Source: Timema cristinae | Taxonomy: Eukaryota; Arthropoda; Insecta; Phasmatodea; Timematidae | Assembly: GCA_039000515.1 (NCBI GenBank) | Contig: JBCFYV010000001.1 | Location: forward strand, 54,783,904 to 54,847,903 | Length of the DNA: 64,000 nucleotides | Reading direction: 5' to 3' | Shown: positions 20,130 through 31,725 of the stretch, piece by piece | Numbering within the stretch: position 1 is the first letter of the stretch | Layout: each line of letters starts with the position of its first letter | Translations under genes and position numbers: made by a program | Notes under the pieces: model-generated | What the model saw: the letters and a program-made list of their open reading frames with translations, nothing else | Database searches by the model: none | Told to the model about the DNA's origin: nothing

Positions 20130-22660
20130 CTAGCCCTTTAGAAATCACCTTTCCCCTCCTTCCCTAACCTTTCATACATTTCTTGAACCCTAGAGTTAAA
20201 TTCAAACCTTTCAATTGTTATGTTATCTTGGGCGATATTTGCCAAATTTAAATTTTCTTCCATAATGAAATGTAGAATTTCTAATAACTTTGAAGGGATT
20301 TCAAGCTTCTCCGCCCTCTTTCCCCCAGTGCATTTTGGTTACCACATTCCAATTTTGAAATTTTATGATTTATTTGGCTATCTATTATGGTACTTTTAGG
20401 TTCCTGAGAAATTTAAATTTCCAAAAACACCTAAAATAGTTGTATCAATTTCAAGCTCTTGCATTTCTTGGTTTTCAATTTTTAAATTCAATTTATTCAG
20501 GGAGATTTCGGTTACCTGGAAGGTATATTTACTTACGCGCCAAATTTAAATTTTATTCCACATCTAGACATTATTTTTCTATTAGTTTAATAAATTGTGA
20601 GCCACCCATTCCCCAAACAAATCTTTTAAGATTTAAATATTCATTTTTTTAAATCATTTGGGGCTGTTGTCTTAACTACTTGAAAGTATTACCATTTTCT
20701 AAAACACTTAGAAAGGTTCTTTCTATTAGTCATTAAATTCCCTGCAGCTCTTCAACACAGATCTTGATTTTAAAACTAAAATAAATATTTCTACTTTTAT
20801 AGCTACTTGCGAAATTTCCATTTCTATCATATCAATGTATAAGTTTGAAATTTCTTCTCATTCACTATTTCACCACCATCCTCTCATTTTTAATTTCAAA
20901 CTTTAGAAATGTTTTCTTTTGTTATGCTCTTTCTACCAACTCTTGACCATCTCTACAATACATTTTTGAAGACTTTGAAGGGGGCACCTTTACATTTTCT
21001 GGACTTTTATTTTGAAATTTAAGAATGTTTAAACTTTCATTGCAGTTTGGGATAATCCTTACACCTGTCTGAAACATTTCAATCCTCCACCACATTGATA
21101 TGTAGTTTATTATTTTAGTTTAACTTTTTTTAAAGCCTCAATATTTCCCCATCTCCCGCTCTTTCTACTTAAAACGAAAGAATATATAGCACTAGTTTTG
21201 AAATTTGGAGTTATCTTTCTACAATTTTGGCAAGTTTAATTTTCTACCGACCCTAAAAAGTTTTTTTCACACTTATACACTATCTCTTCTTCTCACTCCC
21301 ACATCTTTTGGAATTCAATTTTTTAATTAACATTTTCAAACTTAATGTTTTTTATAGACCTAATATTCCCTAAACTATCCAGTCAAATCTCACTTCAATC
21401 CCACACGGATAAATATTTGTTAGTATTAGTTTAGGGAGTTCCCCACTCACACGCATTTTTCAAATTCACTCTTAAAAATTTATATTTTATTTAGTTATTT
21501 GAGGGGCCCATTTATCTGATTGGCAAATTTAAATTTTCTACCCAACCTAAAATTGAATTATTTTTATAAATCCCCTCCTCCCTCCCTATTAACTTATTTC
21601 CCGGGATCCAATTTAAAATTTCTATATTCTTCTGTTTATTTTAAGGGTCCCTTTATAGTCCCTCTAAATGTCAGTTTCTTACCCCACTGAGAAGGAGTTG
21701 TTTTTATTAATTTTGAAAACGTTAAAACTCTAAAACACCACCCTCACTCCCCACAGTCCACTCTCCTTATATGTCCAGCTACCACTTAGAAATTAATAAT
21801 TCTAAAACTTATTTGTTTTTATCGAGGTGTCCTACCTGCCTGCCAAATCTAGATTTTCTACCACCCTTAATAGTTTCTTTCTTTATACATTTTTGTAATT
21901 TTCCCTTTATATGGTTAACAAATTTAATTTATACCTCACCGACATTAATATATATATATATATATTATTATATATTATATTAATATATATATATATATTG
22001 TCGGTGAGGTATAAAATTAAAATTTGTTAACATATAAAGGAAAATTACAAAATGTATAAAGAAAGAAACTATTAAGGTGGTAAAAATCTATATATATTAT
22101 ATATATATATATATATATATTATATATGGATCCTTCTCCCATTTTCTGGTGTCCCATTTGAAATTCCCTATTTTTTATACTTTTCTGGTTAGTTGGGGAT
22201 CCCGTCAAGAAAAACTTCAAGTTTTTAAGTCCAGGGGTTTGGAGAATATGGGTTCCCTACCTCATCTTCACCCTCATAGGGGAATAAATTTGAAAAGCCT
22301 TAAAAAAATTCTCACCAATTCTGGGGAAAAAAACTTCTTTTAAATTTCAAGACTCTATGTCAGCTGGTTCAAAAGATACATTGGTAAATTCTGAAAACTT
22401 TCAACACCCTGTTCCTCCTCACGGAGGTCAAATTTTATATTTTAAGACTTATTGGTTTATCTGTAGATATCCTTATACATTCCTGCCACATTTTAATTTT
22501 TTACCTAATTTAAAAGTTTTTTTTAACTATAGCACCCCACCCCATTTTAAAATTACCGTACCTTAGCTTTTCATAGTGACATGGGGCAATCACTCTTCCT
22601 TCCTGTCAAATTTCTGTTTTCCATCTCATCTGGAAGTTGATTTTCATTTCTGGACAGATC
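20130..22660. repeat. Decayed tandem satellite (recurrent CAAATTTAAATTTTCTACC core)
   Basis: A core close to GCCAAATTTAAATTTTCTACC recurs near 20244, 20541, 21228, 21520, 21837, 22484 and 22604. Each is followed by a T-rich then C-rich stretch and preceded by a block like ATTTAGTTATTTGAGGGG. Spacing is roughly 145-320 bp. Strand bias is strong, with pyrimidine-rich C tracts on the plus strand. This looks like an ancient, heavily diverged tandem array rather than coding DNA. Confidence 0.5.
21849..22092. repeat. Long palindrome with AT-repeat centre
   Basis: A left arm of about 100 bp (from TAGATTTTCTACCACC to ATACCTCACCGACA) is matched by an inverted right arm (from TGTCGGTGAGGTAT to GGTGGTAAAAATCTA). 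They are separated by about 60 bp of (AT)n. The arms differ only by a few single-base indels, mostly in homopolymers. The left arm belongs to the surrounding satellite, so the right arm looks like an inverted duplication of it. Confidence 0.8.
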
Positions 22661-23383
22661 TACTTTCAGCCTTATATATAATATATTTTATATAATAATA
22701 AAATACAATATGCATATTACTTACAAATCAACACTAGTCAAGATTAGAACCTTGACCTCTTCGTCCTAAAAAGTTATTACATTCAGAGTCTGATGGCTTA
22801 AACAATGTGAACACCGATGAGGATGATATCAAAGACAAAAATTACACTCAAAAGTACAAGGGTTTAATATTATATCCAATAGATTCTCTATTTCATTATT
22901 TTCACATTACGATATGATAACAGAATCCATTTTCGATAACTACCACTATTATTTACCTCCATCCCAAAATGTATTTATTGAAAAGTTAAAACTAAACACC
23001 ACCATCATGGTTCAGTTTGCCATGTTGGTAGTTACCCCCTTAATATTTGTTGATACAGGACTTGACACTAAACACCTTCCCAAGTGCCTTCAAGTTGCAG
23101 AGGGTTCTATCTGGAGGATCAGCCCTCACCCCCACCCCCTTCTGTTCCAACCCCATCACGCTCCACTTATAGGTACCCCTACACTCTTCCTGTTACACCT
23201 CCTTTCAAACCCCCTCTCCGCCTTTCCGCACTCAGCTAACGAGACAGTGGATCAAAGGTGCCGACACACAAGCCACGTGATAGCGTTTAAGATGGCGTGG
23301 TAGAAAGAGATCCCCCCATTGGTTTCCTGTTATTTGTATTAGTTCAAAAGAATGTCATTTTAAGATCAAGGATTAGAAGGAGG
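22661..23383. other. AT-rich spacer with a GC-richer block, no gene assigned
   Basis: 22661-22900 contains an AT run and a stretch (GATTAGAACCTTGACCTC) that recurs in related form near 60150. 23085-23300 is GC-richer and C-rich on the plus strand and encodes part of an incidental ORF without family features. No promoter or splice pattern was established. Confidence 0.35.
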
Positions 23384-24095
23384 GTGGCTGGCAATATATA
23401 AAATTAAAATATCAACACTTGGGGGATGTGAAGATTATGATTAAGGGGGCTAAAAGATAAATACTAGCATTTGGGGATGTAAAAATTATGATAAAGGTGG
23501 TTAAAAGATAAATATTAACATTTGGGGGATGTAAATAATTATGATAAAGGTGGCTAAAAGATAAATATTAACATTTGGGGGATGTAAATATTATCAATAA
23601 GGTGGCAAAAAGATAAATACTAGCATTTGAGGGATGTAAAAATTATGATAAAGGTAGTTAAAAGATAAATATTAACATTTGGGGATGTAAAATTATGATA
23701 AAGGTGGCTAAAAATAAATATTAACATTTGGGGGATGTAAAAATTATGTAAAGTTGGTTAAAGATAAATATTAGCATTTGGGGGATGTAAAAATTATGAT
23801 AAAGGTGGCTAAAAGATAAATATTAACATTTGGGAATTTAATATTATCATTAAGGTGGCTAAAAATAAATACTAACATTTGCGGAATGTAAAGATTATGA
23901 TTAAGGTGGCTAAAAGATAAATGCTAACATTTGAGGAATGTGAAGATTATGAGTAGGCGGCTAAAAGATAAATACTAACATTTGGGAATGGTGAAAATTA
24001 TAGTAAGTGGCTTAGAAGATAAATACTAGCACCTGGAGGATGTAAAAATTTGACTAAGGTGGCTAATAGACAAATTACTAACATTTATACACCAC
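23384..24095. repeat. 51-bp minisatellite, about 13-14 units
   Basis: Units of about 50-53 bp approximate GTGGCTAAAAGATAAATA followed by (C/T)TA(A/G)CATTTGGGGGATGTAA and AATTATGATAAAG, repeated head to tail with a few per cent divergence and small indels. The last two units (from about 24003) reappear at the start of the third contig (34469), so that contig begins inside this array. Confidence 0.92.
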
Positions 24096-25163
24096 TTTCA
24101 ATAGTTTCAGAAATAATGAAGCATTTAAGTTGATTTGCTAATGACCCCGTGTTTGGAGGAATCTTCAATTTTTACATTTTATTCCTCTTCCCCAAAAGAA
24201 ATGTGTTAGGGGACGCCAAATTTAATGTTTTACAACAATACTTATTACATCTTTATTTTAGTTATTTTGTTTTTTTATTCAAATCCAATACATCTCTATT
24301 TTTTCGCTCGTACTTCGACACCTTGTTGAGAGCTGAACATTTGAAAGCTATAAATTATAATTAAAATGTAATCGAAAAAATTATTGCATGTTTATTAGTA
24401 GGTGTTCTGTCTTACGACAGATCCTTTCATTTTGTTGTGAACTTAAACCACCAATTCACCCTGTATTTTCTTTGCCTTTGGCGTAATTTGTAGTACGTTT
24501 TGACAACTTTACGACAATTATATTATTTAAACCCTATCTTACGATTATCTTATTAAATAACCTTAAATTGAATTTTGAGGCGGACCATTTTAAAGAAATT
24601 AAATGTCATAACTACTTGGTGGTACCTTTGAGAAAAAATTCTTATTCTATTTTGGGAAGTTTGGGAAAATAATTGTGTAAACTAATTTTTGAAGATGATT
24701 TAATTTGGGATTAAGGTAGGGTGGAAGGAAATGTAGCTTAAAGTTGATAGAAGGGCTGCTAATAAATATCAGTGTCTCAGTCGTATTGATAGCAAACATT
24801 TTTATCCCTCAAAATAAATATAATATTTCTCCTGTAGACGTATTTTGATTAATTTTTAGCGCATCGAAATCTTAACATTTTTTTAATATTTGTCTTGGGC
24901 AATACGGAACTAATTATAAGGAAATTTTCTTGCTATTTAAGAAGTTTATCACGAAAGGTCATTATGCCAATGAAAAATATTCAAGAAATGTATTTGTGTG
25001 TAGCAAATTAAACTAAACCTATATAGTATAACCAGTGAGTGAGGGGACTATCTGTAACATGGTACAAACCTGGACCCTTAAGGACTTAAGTTCAAGATGT
25101 ACAAGTTTAAAAAAAAAGGTACTAGATGACAATAAGATAACGAGTGTTGAGCAATAAAATAAT

Positions 25164-25411
25164 CCCTACCACCACGCCTTACTACCCGTTCGGGCTATAC
25201 GCTTATGTACTAATTACGCTAATAGGCTAGAAATTGGTAAGGTTGAATATAGATTAAGTGAACCCGCATTTTCGTGAAGGGAGAGTGAAAAACCATTTAG
25301 GAACCCCTTACCTCAGTTCATCCGACCGAGGTTTGAACCTCGATATCCCTGTCTTTGGCAGTCTAGTTCAATACGAAACTAGCGTGTTAGCTAACTAGGC
25401 CACTAGTAAGT
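25164..25411 (-). mobile_element. tRNA-derived SINE, family B
   Basis: Flanked by a perfect 9-bp direct repeat TAAAATAAT (25155-25163, 25412-25420). The minus strand has a tRNA-like head (AGTGGCCTAGTTAGCTAACA; box B GAGGTTCAAACCTCGG) and ends in the shared tail (ATAGCCCGAACGGGTAGTAA, then GGCGTGGTGGTAG). Confidence 0.85.
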
Positions 25412-26064
25412 TAAAATAATTACATCTATACACGTGAATTGAATTCGAGACACGTGGTTTAGTGATCCACCAATGTTTTGTTACTGCTCTATCTTTATGT
25501 TTATTGATGTAATATGAGACGTCTTTCTACTTGTTTGCGTTGGAAACGTGAGACAACTTGACAAGTCATATTTTTGGTGACAAAATGGGTCTAGTCTTAG
25601 TAGTACTTAATAGTAATGTTTCAGAGTTTAAAAAAATTAGTTAAGTAAGTTTTGTATGAGCTTTAAATGCACTCAGTGAATTGGTGTAATGGATGCAATA
25701 TGGAATATATTTATCGGTCTAAATAGATGGAGTGGCATGGAACGGGAGCTAATCCTTATTTTTGAAATTTTGATTAAAAAAAATGTAGTCAATAAAATAG
25801 AATATTGCTTCATTAGAGAAGTTTAATTAATTTTTCTTACACATAATAATCTCTACACTTCTTGAATATTGGTCATCACTTGAGTCGCATTTAAATAGTA
25901 ACATTTTAAATCACAAGATAAATTATCAATTTAATCTCGATATGCTTGTGACATATATTCAAAAATTGTTTGAATTAATTTAGTAAATCATGATAAATAA
26001 AGATTATATTTGTTTTGTCCCATTGCATTAACTTACATCTCCCACCCCCCCTCCCTCCAACCCA

Positions 26065-26312
26065 CTTCGGTGTCCGCGTGGTCTAACGCGCTATTCTCGC
26101 AGTAGACTAGACTGCCGATGACAGGGAAATCAAGACATGGATCACGGTAAGATAATTATACTGACGTTGATTTTTTCAAAATAATTTTACACTCTTCCTC
26201 TACGCAGATGTGAGTACACTTACTCTAAATATAACCTTTCTAATCCCTAAAACCACTAGCGTGATTGGTACATGAGCCTACAGCACGAACGGGTAGTAAG
26301 ACACAGTGAAAG
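26065..26312 (+). mobile_element. tRNA-derived SINE, family B-like, degraded head
   Basis: Plus orientation. The head has GCGTGGTCTAACGCG (box A) and a worn box B. The 3' end CACGAACGGGTAGTAAGACA is the tail shared with the other SINEs of the window. Target duplication not resolved. Confidence 0.7.
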
Positions 26313-27135
26313 AAAGACTTATATTCGACCTTGACCAGGCTCATTTTCTTTCAGAGACAGATATAGGGAGTTTTGCAACCATGACTATCGAGAGTTTCGG
26401 TTATTTGACGATGTTTATGTTCATAATATGCCTTGAAGGGAAAATCCATTCCTTCGTTTACTTAAATTAGTTGCGTAAACTAACACAATGTGCTCACAAG
26501 CTTGCTAATTGTGTTCGACATCATAAGGAGAAACTTTATAGACACTAATTTGTACAGTATGCAAGAATGTTAAATACGTGATGCTTTGACTATAAAATCA
26601 TATTTTTAGAATTTAATTAGCACCCTATCATAGCCCTTGTTTGGAACCCCTTTGTACTTGTTATTGATTTAAAATACATTATATTACTACTGAGAAGCTA
26701 ACGGTGAACAAATTTCCCTTCACCAATATATTTAAAACAAAGCTCTTCATTTGGTCAATTATTTTCAAAGCTATATAAAACCAATTCTCATAAAATAAAA
26801 AGATATCCAAACTGCATGTGCTCTTGAATCTCTAATTTCAAAACTATTAAAAGAAAAAGTTGCAATTTTAGAAAACAGCTATTTCTTTTGAAAGCAACTT
26901 CTCTATTTCTATCAAACAAATTTTAATTAGTTTTTTAAAAATAAAAGCAATTACTTTGTTGATCATCATATTTAAGTTTATGTTTTTCAATAATTAAGAC
27001 GCATTTAAAAAGATTTTTTCAGTTCTACTAAACTATAACTCATATTGTAATTTTTTAAATGAAAGATTATTTATTGATGGTGTTGTGATGGATTCTGGTC
27101 TATATTTAAAATACAGTGAGCATACATTCTAAAAT
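26313..27135. other. AT-rich stretch, no gene seen
   Basis: Matched collinearly by 36771-37600 in the other haplotype copy. No ORF or element recognised. Confidence 0.4.
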
Positions 27136-27147
27136 CTAAATACTAAA

Positions 27148-27487
27148 TGAATGTATTGCAGCACTGGGCGCACTCTTTAGCACGTCAGGAGCTTAAAGAT
27201 TATATTACAAGTTTTTTTGTGTGCTTTATTTGAAAAGTTAAATATATATCACCATGCGCTACATTTTAAGTCAGTGTGACCTTAGTTACTGCATTTCATT
27301 GTCGTATTTAACAGAGCTTGGAAAGTAGTATGATATTTTTGCTTGTATAAGTCACGAATGAAACTAATGCAATACTATATTACATATACTTCTGGCTCGA
27401 GAAAGGACTTGGCTCCCAACGCAGTATAAAGGACATCATTAGTACTTGACACAGATAATATGAATATAAATACAACTAAATACTAAA
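27148..27487. mobile_element. 340-bp insertion present in only one haplotype copy
   Basis: CTAAATACTAAA occurs at 27136-27147 and again at 27476-27487, and the other copy (about 37597-37608) has it once with nothing between. A 12-bp direct repeat and clean presence/absence look like a retroposed insertion with target duplication, although deletion between direct repeats is also possible. The body shows no family I recognise. Confidence 0.65.
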
Positions 27488-27498
27488 GTTAAGAGCAA

Positions 27499-27970
27499 TC
27501 TATACTTATAAAATAACATGTCCTGACTGACTGACTGACTTATTCCTCATCGCCGAGCGCAAACTATCAAGGCTACAAGCATGAAATTCGGACTGTATAT
27601 TCATTTTGTTATGTAGGCACCCACTAAGAAAGGATTTTAGAAAATTCAACCCCAAAGGGGTCAAAATAGGGGATGTTAATATGTATGAAAGTCCGTCAAT
27701 TTGAAAGTTACATAAACAAAATTTTGTATTTCGGTTATTGACGTAATACAAATAAATACGTGTTTCAGGAATTTTGGAAATTTTATATAATAAGGGATGA
27801 AAAAGGGGGTGAAATTTGTATCGGACTTGCATTATTTTTGATCAGAGGTCAAGTTATGGTCATCAACGTAACGTAATATTTTAAATTAATCTGTAAATAC
27901 ATATGTATATTTTCGTATTTGTATATAATCAACTTCCACGCGAGCAAAGCCAAGGGCAACAGCTATCTAG
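27499..27970. mobile_element. Nonautonomous Helitron-like element
   Basis: The 5' end TCTATACTTATAAAATA, the nearby GACTGACTGACTGACT run and the phrase CATGAAATTCGGACTGTA match the usual style of insect nonautonomous Helitrons. The 3' end has CGCGAGCAAAGCCAAGGGCA, then ACAGCTAT, then CTAG, as in Helitron ends (short hairpin, CTRR-type terminus). No Rep/helicase ORF. The incidental minus-strand ORF here is not a gene. Family assignment is from memory of such termini. Confidence 0.6.
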
Positions 27971-28532
27971 TCATTTATAAAATCACAGAGTGATGCGTCA
28001 ACGGGCCAGATTGTTAATATTTAAGGAATTACATAGCTAGATTATGCATATTATTAAGAATGTCCTAAAATAGTTATAAACATATCATAAGGGGTGGTAA
28101 AATCTTTATTCGGGATTAATAGTTTGGCATTCGCGTCTATTGAAATATCCTTGTCATCGTCCATTTTTCTTCTATTTCGTTGAGTGACCAATAAAGTTAA
28201 AGAGGAGAATTCTTCTCTAAAATAATATTAATATTTCACACATCAAACAATAGCATAATAGTCCTTCACGAATATATACTTTAATGGTATGTTCCGGCCT
28301 TCGAGTGAAAACAATCCAAAAGTCATTTAAGCTCTCTATCATGTCTTCTTTTGACCCTGAGTTGGCATTTTATAAATATTTTGGGTTAACGTTGGTCAGC
28401 CAATCTTGAGACGTGTTGTAGTCATTTGATTTTGGAATTTTGCATCTTATAAAGTGTTTCCATAAATAAATAAATGTTTGTTTTACAATCACTTTTTGGA
28501 AAGACTTAATAAACATTGTAACAGTTTTCTAT

Positions 28533-28675
28533 TTATGATTATGTTTTATATTTTATATTTTGAACCGCGTCTACACCCTGGGTTATACGCATTACCTAAT
28601 TGCTGGTGGTGATTGGAGATGAAATGAGGACCTAGTTAAGTGAATCCGAACAGGGGAGCTAATTCCATTTTCTAT
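28533..28675 (-). mobile_element. 143-bp insertion with truncated SINE, absent from the other haplotype copy
   Basis: TTTTCTAT occurs at 28525-28532 and 28668-28675, and the other copy (about 38675) has it once. The insert contains a worn family-A SINE segment (ACCGCGTCT..., GGGTTATACGCATTACCTAA, ATGAAATGAGGACCTA). This is a polymorphic SINE insertion. Confidence 0.65.
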
Positions 28676-28744
28676 AATATTATTGTATTTTATAGCTAAT
28701 GATAAGATCTATAAAAAGTTACAGCTGAAGTTTACATGACTTGA

Positions 28745-28977
28745 TTCCCGGCACAGATTTATATGATTACCAAACCGTTCCTTCACCTCTGAAAAGACGT
28801 GTATTAATCAGAACTTGGTAATGTGGAGAATGCCAGGCCTCCATCGTGGTTCGGATTTTTCGTTAAACTGTAGGTTCTCCATTTCATCTCACAATCACCC
28901 TACCATACACATTAGTGTTAGTGCGTAAACCCGAAAGGGTAGTAAGACGCGGTGCTATATAATAATAATAATATACT
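28745..28977 (+). mobile_element. SINE, family A, 5'-truncated
   Basis: Flanked by TGACTTGA (28737-28744, 28978-28985). Plus orientation: starts inside the body at TTCCCGGCACAGATTTAT, lacks most of the tRNA head, and ends with the common tail (GGGTAGTAAGACGCGGTGCT) and an AT-rich (ATA)n end. Confidence 0.75.
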
Positions 28978-29274
28978 TGACTTGACGTATGGATACGTGA
29001 AAGTATGTACAGTAGTATTTATATATAAATATATACAATAATATCTATATAATATGTATATATACAATAACATCTACTGTATACACACAATAATATTTAT
29101 CTATATTTTAAATTATTTAAGTATTTAAGAAAAAATATGTGATACAATTAAAATATAAAAATCTATTTTTTACAAATGGTAATAATCTCCTTTATAAACA
29201 TCCGATATTATAGATAATGATAAACTCCACAAAATAAACTTCTCACACTTTCTTGATCTTTATTATTTATTTAT

Positions 29275-29490
29275 ATTTTCTTACTACCCCGTCTTACTCC
29301 CTTGTCAGTGTTACCCTATTATTTAGGTTGGAAAAGTTGGAGATTTTTTTAGAGGGGGTGTACCCAAATTTTTGTGGAGTAAGAGTGAAAAACTATTTTG
29401 GAAAAACCAGCCTCACTACACCCGGCCAAATCTGAAACAAATCTCCCTGTAATCGGTTGTCTAGTATAACACGAGTGACGCCTTAGAACA
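29275..29490 (-). mobile_element. SINE, family B-like, degraded
   Basis: A recognisable but mutated tail (CTTACTACCCCGTCTTACTC) at the low-coordinate end, and a body with GTGAAAAACTATTTTGGAAAA and an eroded tRNA-like head. Boundaries approximate. Confidence 0.55.
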
Positions 29491-29602
29491 TGCGACCACG
29501 AAAGCAGGATCTAATATTTATTGTTGTTCTTGTTATTTTAAGGAAAATATCCTGATATTTTTTTAGTTTCGGTTCAAAATATTTGAGAATTAATAAGCGT
29601 AC

Positions 29603-29697
29603 TTAGGACTATTGTTTAATAATCAGATTATTATATAAATAAACAGTCTGTAAAGATACTAATAATAATTGAAAGTGTATTTGTTTTACAAATGTAA
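29603..29697. other. About 95-bp segment present in only one haplotype copy
   Basis: The sequence between CGTACTT and ATTTAGGA is about 95 bp longer here than at about 39616-39630. No element type recognised. Confidence 0.45.
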
Positions 29698-30281
29698 GCA
29701 TATTTAGGAAATTTAATCAAAAGTTTAAAATATCAAGATAATACTCTGTCAAACGTATTTACAATACATCAGGTCTACAATAATATTATTACTAGGAAAT
29801 TCTCGTTGATTTAGGAGAGAGGGTGAGAGGGAAACCGATGACAAAAAAACACTCACAAAATTCTCCGAGTCTTGAATAAAATTAATGTACACCCTCTTCC
29901 ACTCTTTCTCGCCCTAACCAATCAAAATCCTGCCGGGCAGTGATGGACTAAGTTTGTCATTTCAAAGGGATTCCGTAGTTAACAACATAGACACTCTTTT
30001 TGCCACAAAATTCTAATCGAGTTCTTTCAAAAATTATGGTATATAGTATCGAGAAATTTTATTTTTGTTCTAGATTGTGTTCAGGGATGTTAGAAGTGGA
30101 AAATGAGCTAACTAACATTTTGATATTTTTTTTCGCTTACTTGAGAAAGCTATTTGAAGTGTACTTTCTTAACCAACTGATTATATCAGCACACGATCTA
30201 CAAACTAAGTTAAATCTAGAACAGACACAACAATTAGACGATGATAAAGTAAAACCCACATTTACCAACGAACATTTTACG

Positions 30282-30349
30282 CAATGCCAGAAATCGAACC
30301 AGGAGCATAGATTAGTAGACAGACACGCTATCCACTGAGCTAAGGTGTC
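30282..30349 (-). repeat. tRNA-like SINE head or tRNA pseudogene
   Basis: The minus strand reads ACCTTAGCTCAGTGGATAGC then TCCTGGTTCGATTTCTGGCA, good A and B boxes. Acceptor ends do not pair convincingly and no normal anticodon loop was established, so a functional tRNA is unlikely. Copy at 40205-40275. Confidence 0.5.
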
Positions 30350-31725
30350 GAACTAATAACTAGCTAACTTGCGTTATGTATATAAACTAATTTAATTGTA
30401 ACATTTACAGAACACTCGCAAGGGTATATAAGGGAAAAGGAGTTAGTTTTCTTGGATTTGTCGGTGTCAGAGTGATTTCCAGCCGGCAGTACTGAGGAGA
30501 GTTTATACTAATAATTTTCGATATCTTTCCTTGCACATTTGAAATAATATCAAATAGATTAATAGATTATTCTACTTTCCTAATTCTACTCCAGCAGTGC
30601 ACAGTGCTATAACGTGGTTGGAATGGATGGGAAGTTAGTAAGACAGGAAACACTTACTTAACAAAACATTTTATTTAGTTTTTTTTTACAGAGTTTAACA
30701 ACCATCCATAATAAACGCAATGCTAATTACATTTATATAGCAGGGATTTTAGTGGCACAGGGTACAGAAAATTTACTGAAATTGTGTTGAGAGAGAAGAT
30801 AAACGTAAATAAAAAATATCTCTAGTACACATTGCCTGTATAAAGACTCTGTCTGACCTTTACATTTCAAGAAAACTAGGAGAGACTAGCTTACGATTAA
30901 GGCCACGTGCCCATCAAAAAAAGATACATGTAAAAAACTTGTTATATCCATGATTGGGAGACAGATTACTAAATTTAAAGTATCCTGAATCAATCTCCAG
31001 TTATTCCATAAAATACACTCTGTGTATCTTGAAATGTGGTGGTCTTACTTTGATGTATTGCACTATGGCCCTATCTTATAAGCTGCACCATAGATGAACC
31101 TTGCTACTCTTCAGGGTGAGCGAAAGATACAGTACAATACATATTCCTCTTTCTAATAATTACTATTCCTGCCACTAGAGCTTTGCGTTTAGTACTGGCT
31201 TAGATATACTAACTTAAGGGAGATTTAGGGCACGCGAGATAAGAATAGTGTTTTTACAGTTTTAATAGCAAAATATTTCTTGGCCAAAATTAATCAAACA
31301 TTGCTTTTGTACAAACATAGTATTTAATTTTCTTCGTGTGGTAATATTAACAGTTATTGATTATCTGTAATGAAGCATAGCGACATTATATGATAAGCTT
31401 TTGAGTTGTCATTAGATTCCAGGACACACTTGACAAATATTCAACAACGGTTGATATCACCACGTGAAGAAAATTACATTTTATGTTTGCACATAAGCCA
31501 TAATTGATTTCTTCTGACAAAAATGTTTTGGTATAAAAACTGCAGGAACACTGTCATTTTATCGCGTCTCTTTCATTCTCACCTTAAGCTAATATAAAAA
31601 TGATTGTTTGAAACAATCCCGTGACACAAATTACAAGTAAGGTTTGAAAAATAAGAGGTATATTTGGGTGATCCAACGCAAACGGAACGGCAGTACCAAT
31701 TTAATGCCCCAGTGCGTCGTACATA
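30350..31725. other. No gene seen; one TATA-like site
   Basis: A TATATAAG box occurs at about 30425-30432, but the other haplotype copy has GTGTTTAAG there, so its importance is doubtful. The remainder is AT-rich, collinear with 40285-41649, without ORFs. Confidence 0.4.

Noticed and set aside
23384..24095. CRISPR-like array
   Set aside because: Units are contiguous 51-bp tandem repeats without unique spacers, in eukaryotic DNA.
27506..27832. 108-codon minus-strand ORF and its partner at 37623-37880
   Set aside because: They lie inside the Helitron-like element, have no domain, and are altered by small indels between haplotypes.
30282..30349. Functional tRNA gene
   Set aside because: A and B boxes are good, but no proper acceptor stem, anticodon stem or terminator was found, and it resembles SINE-head sequences elsewhere.
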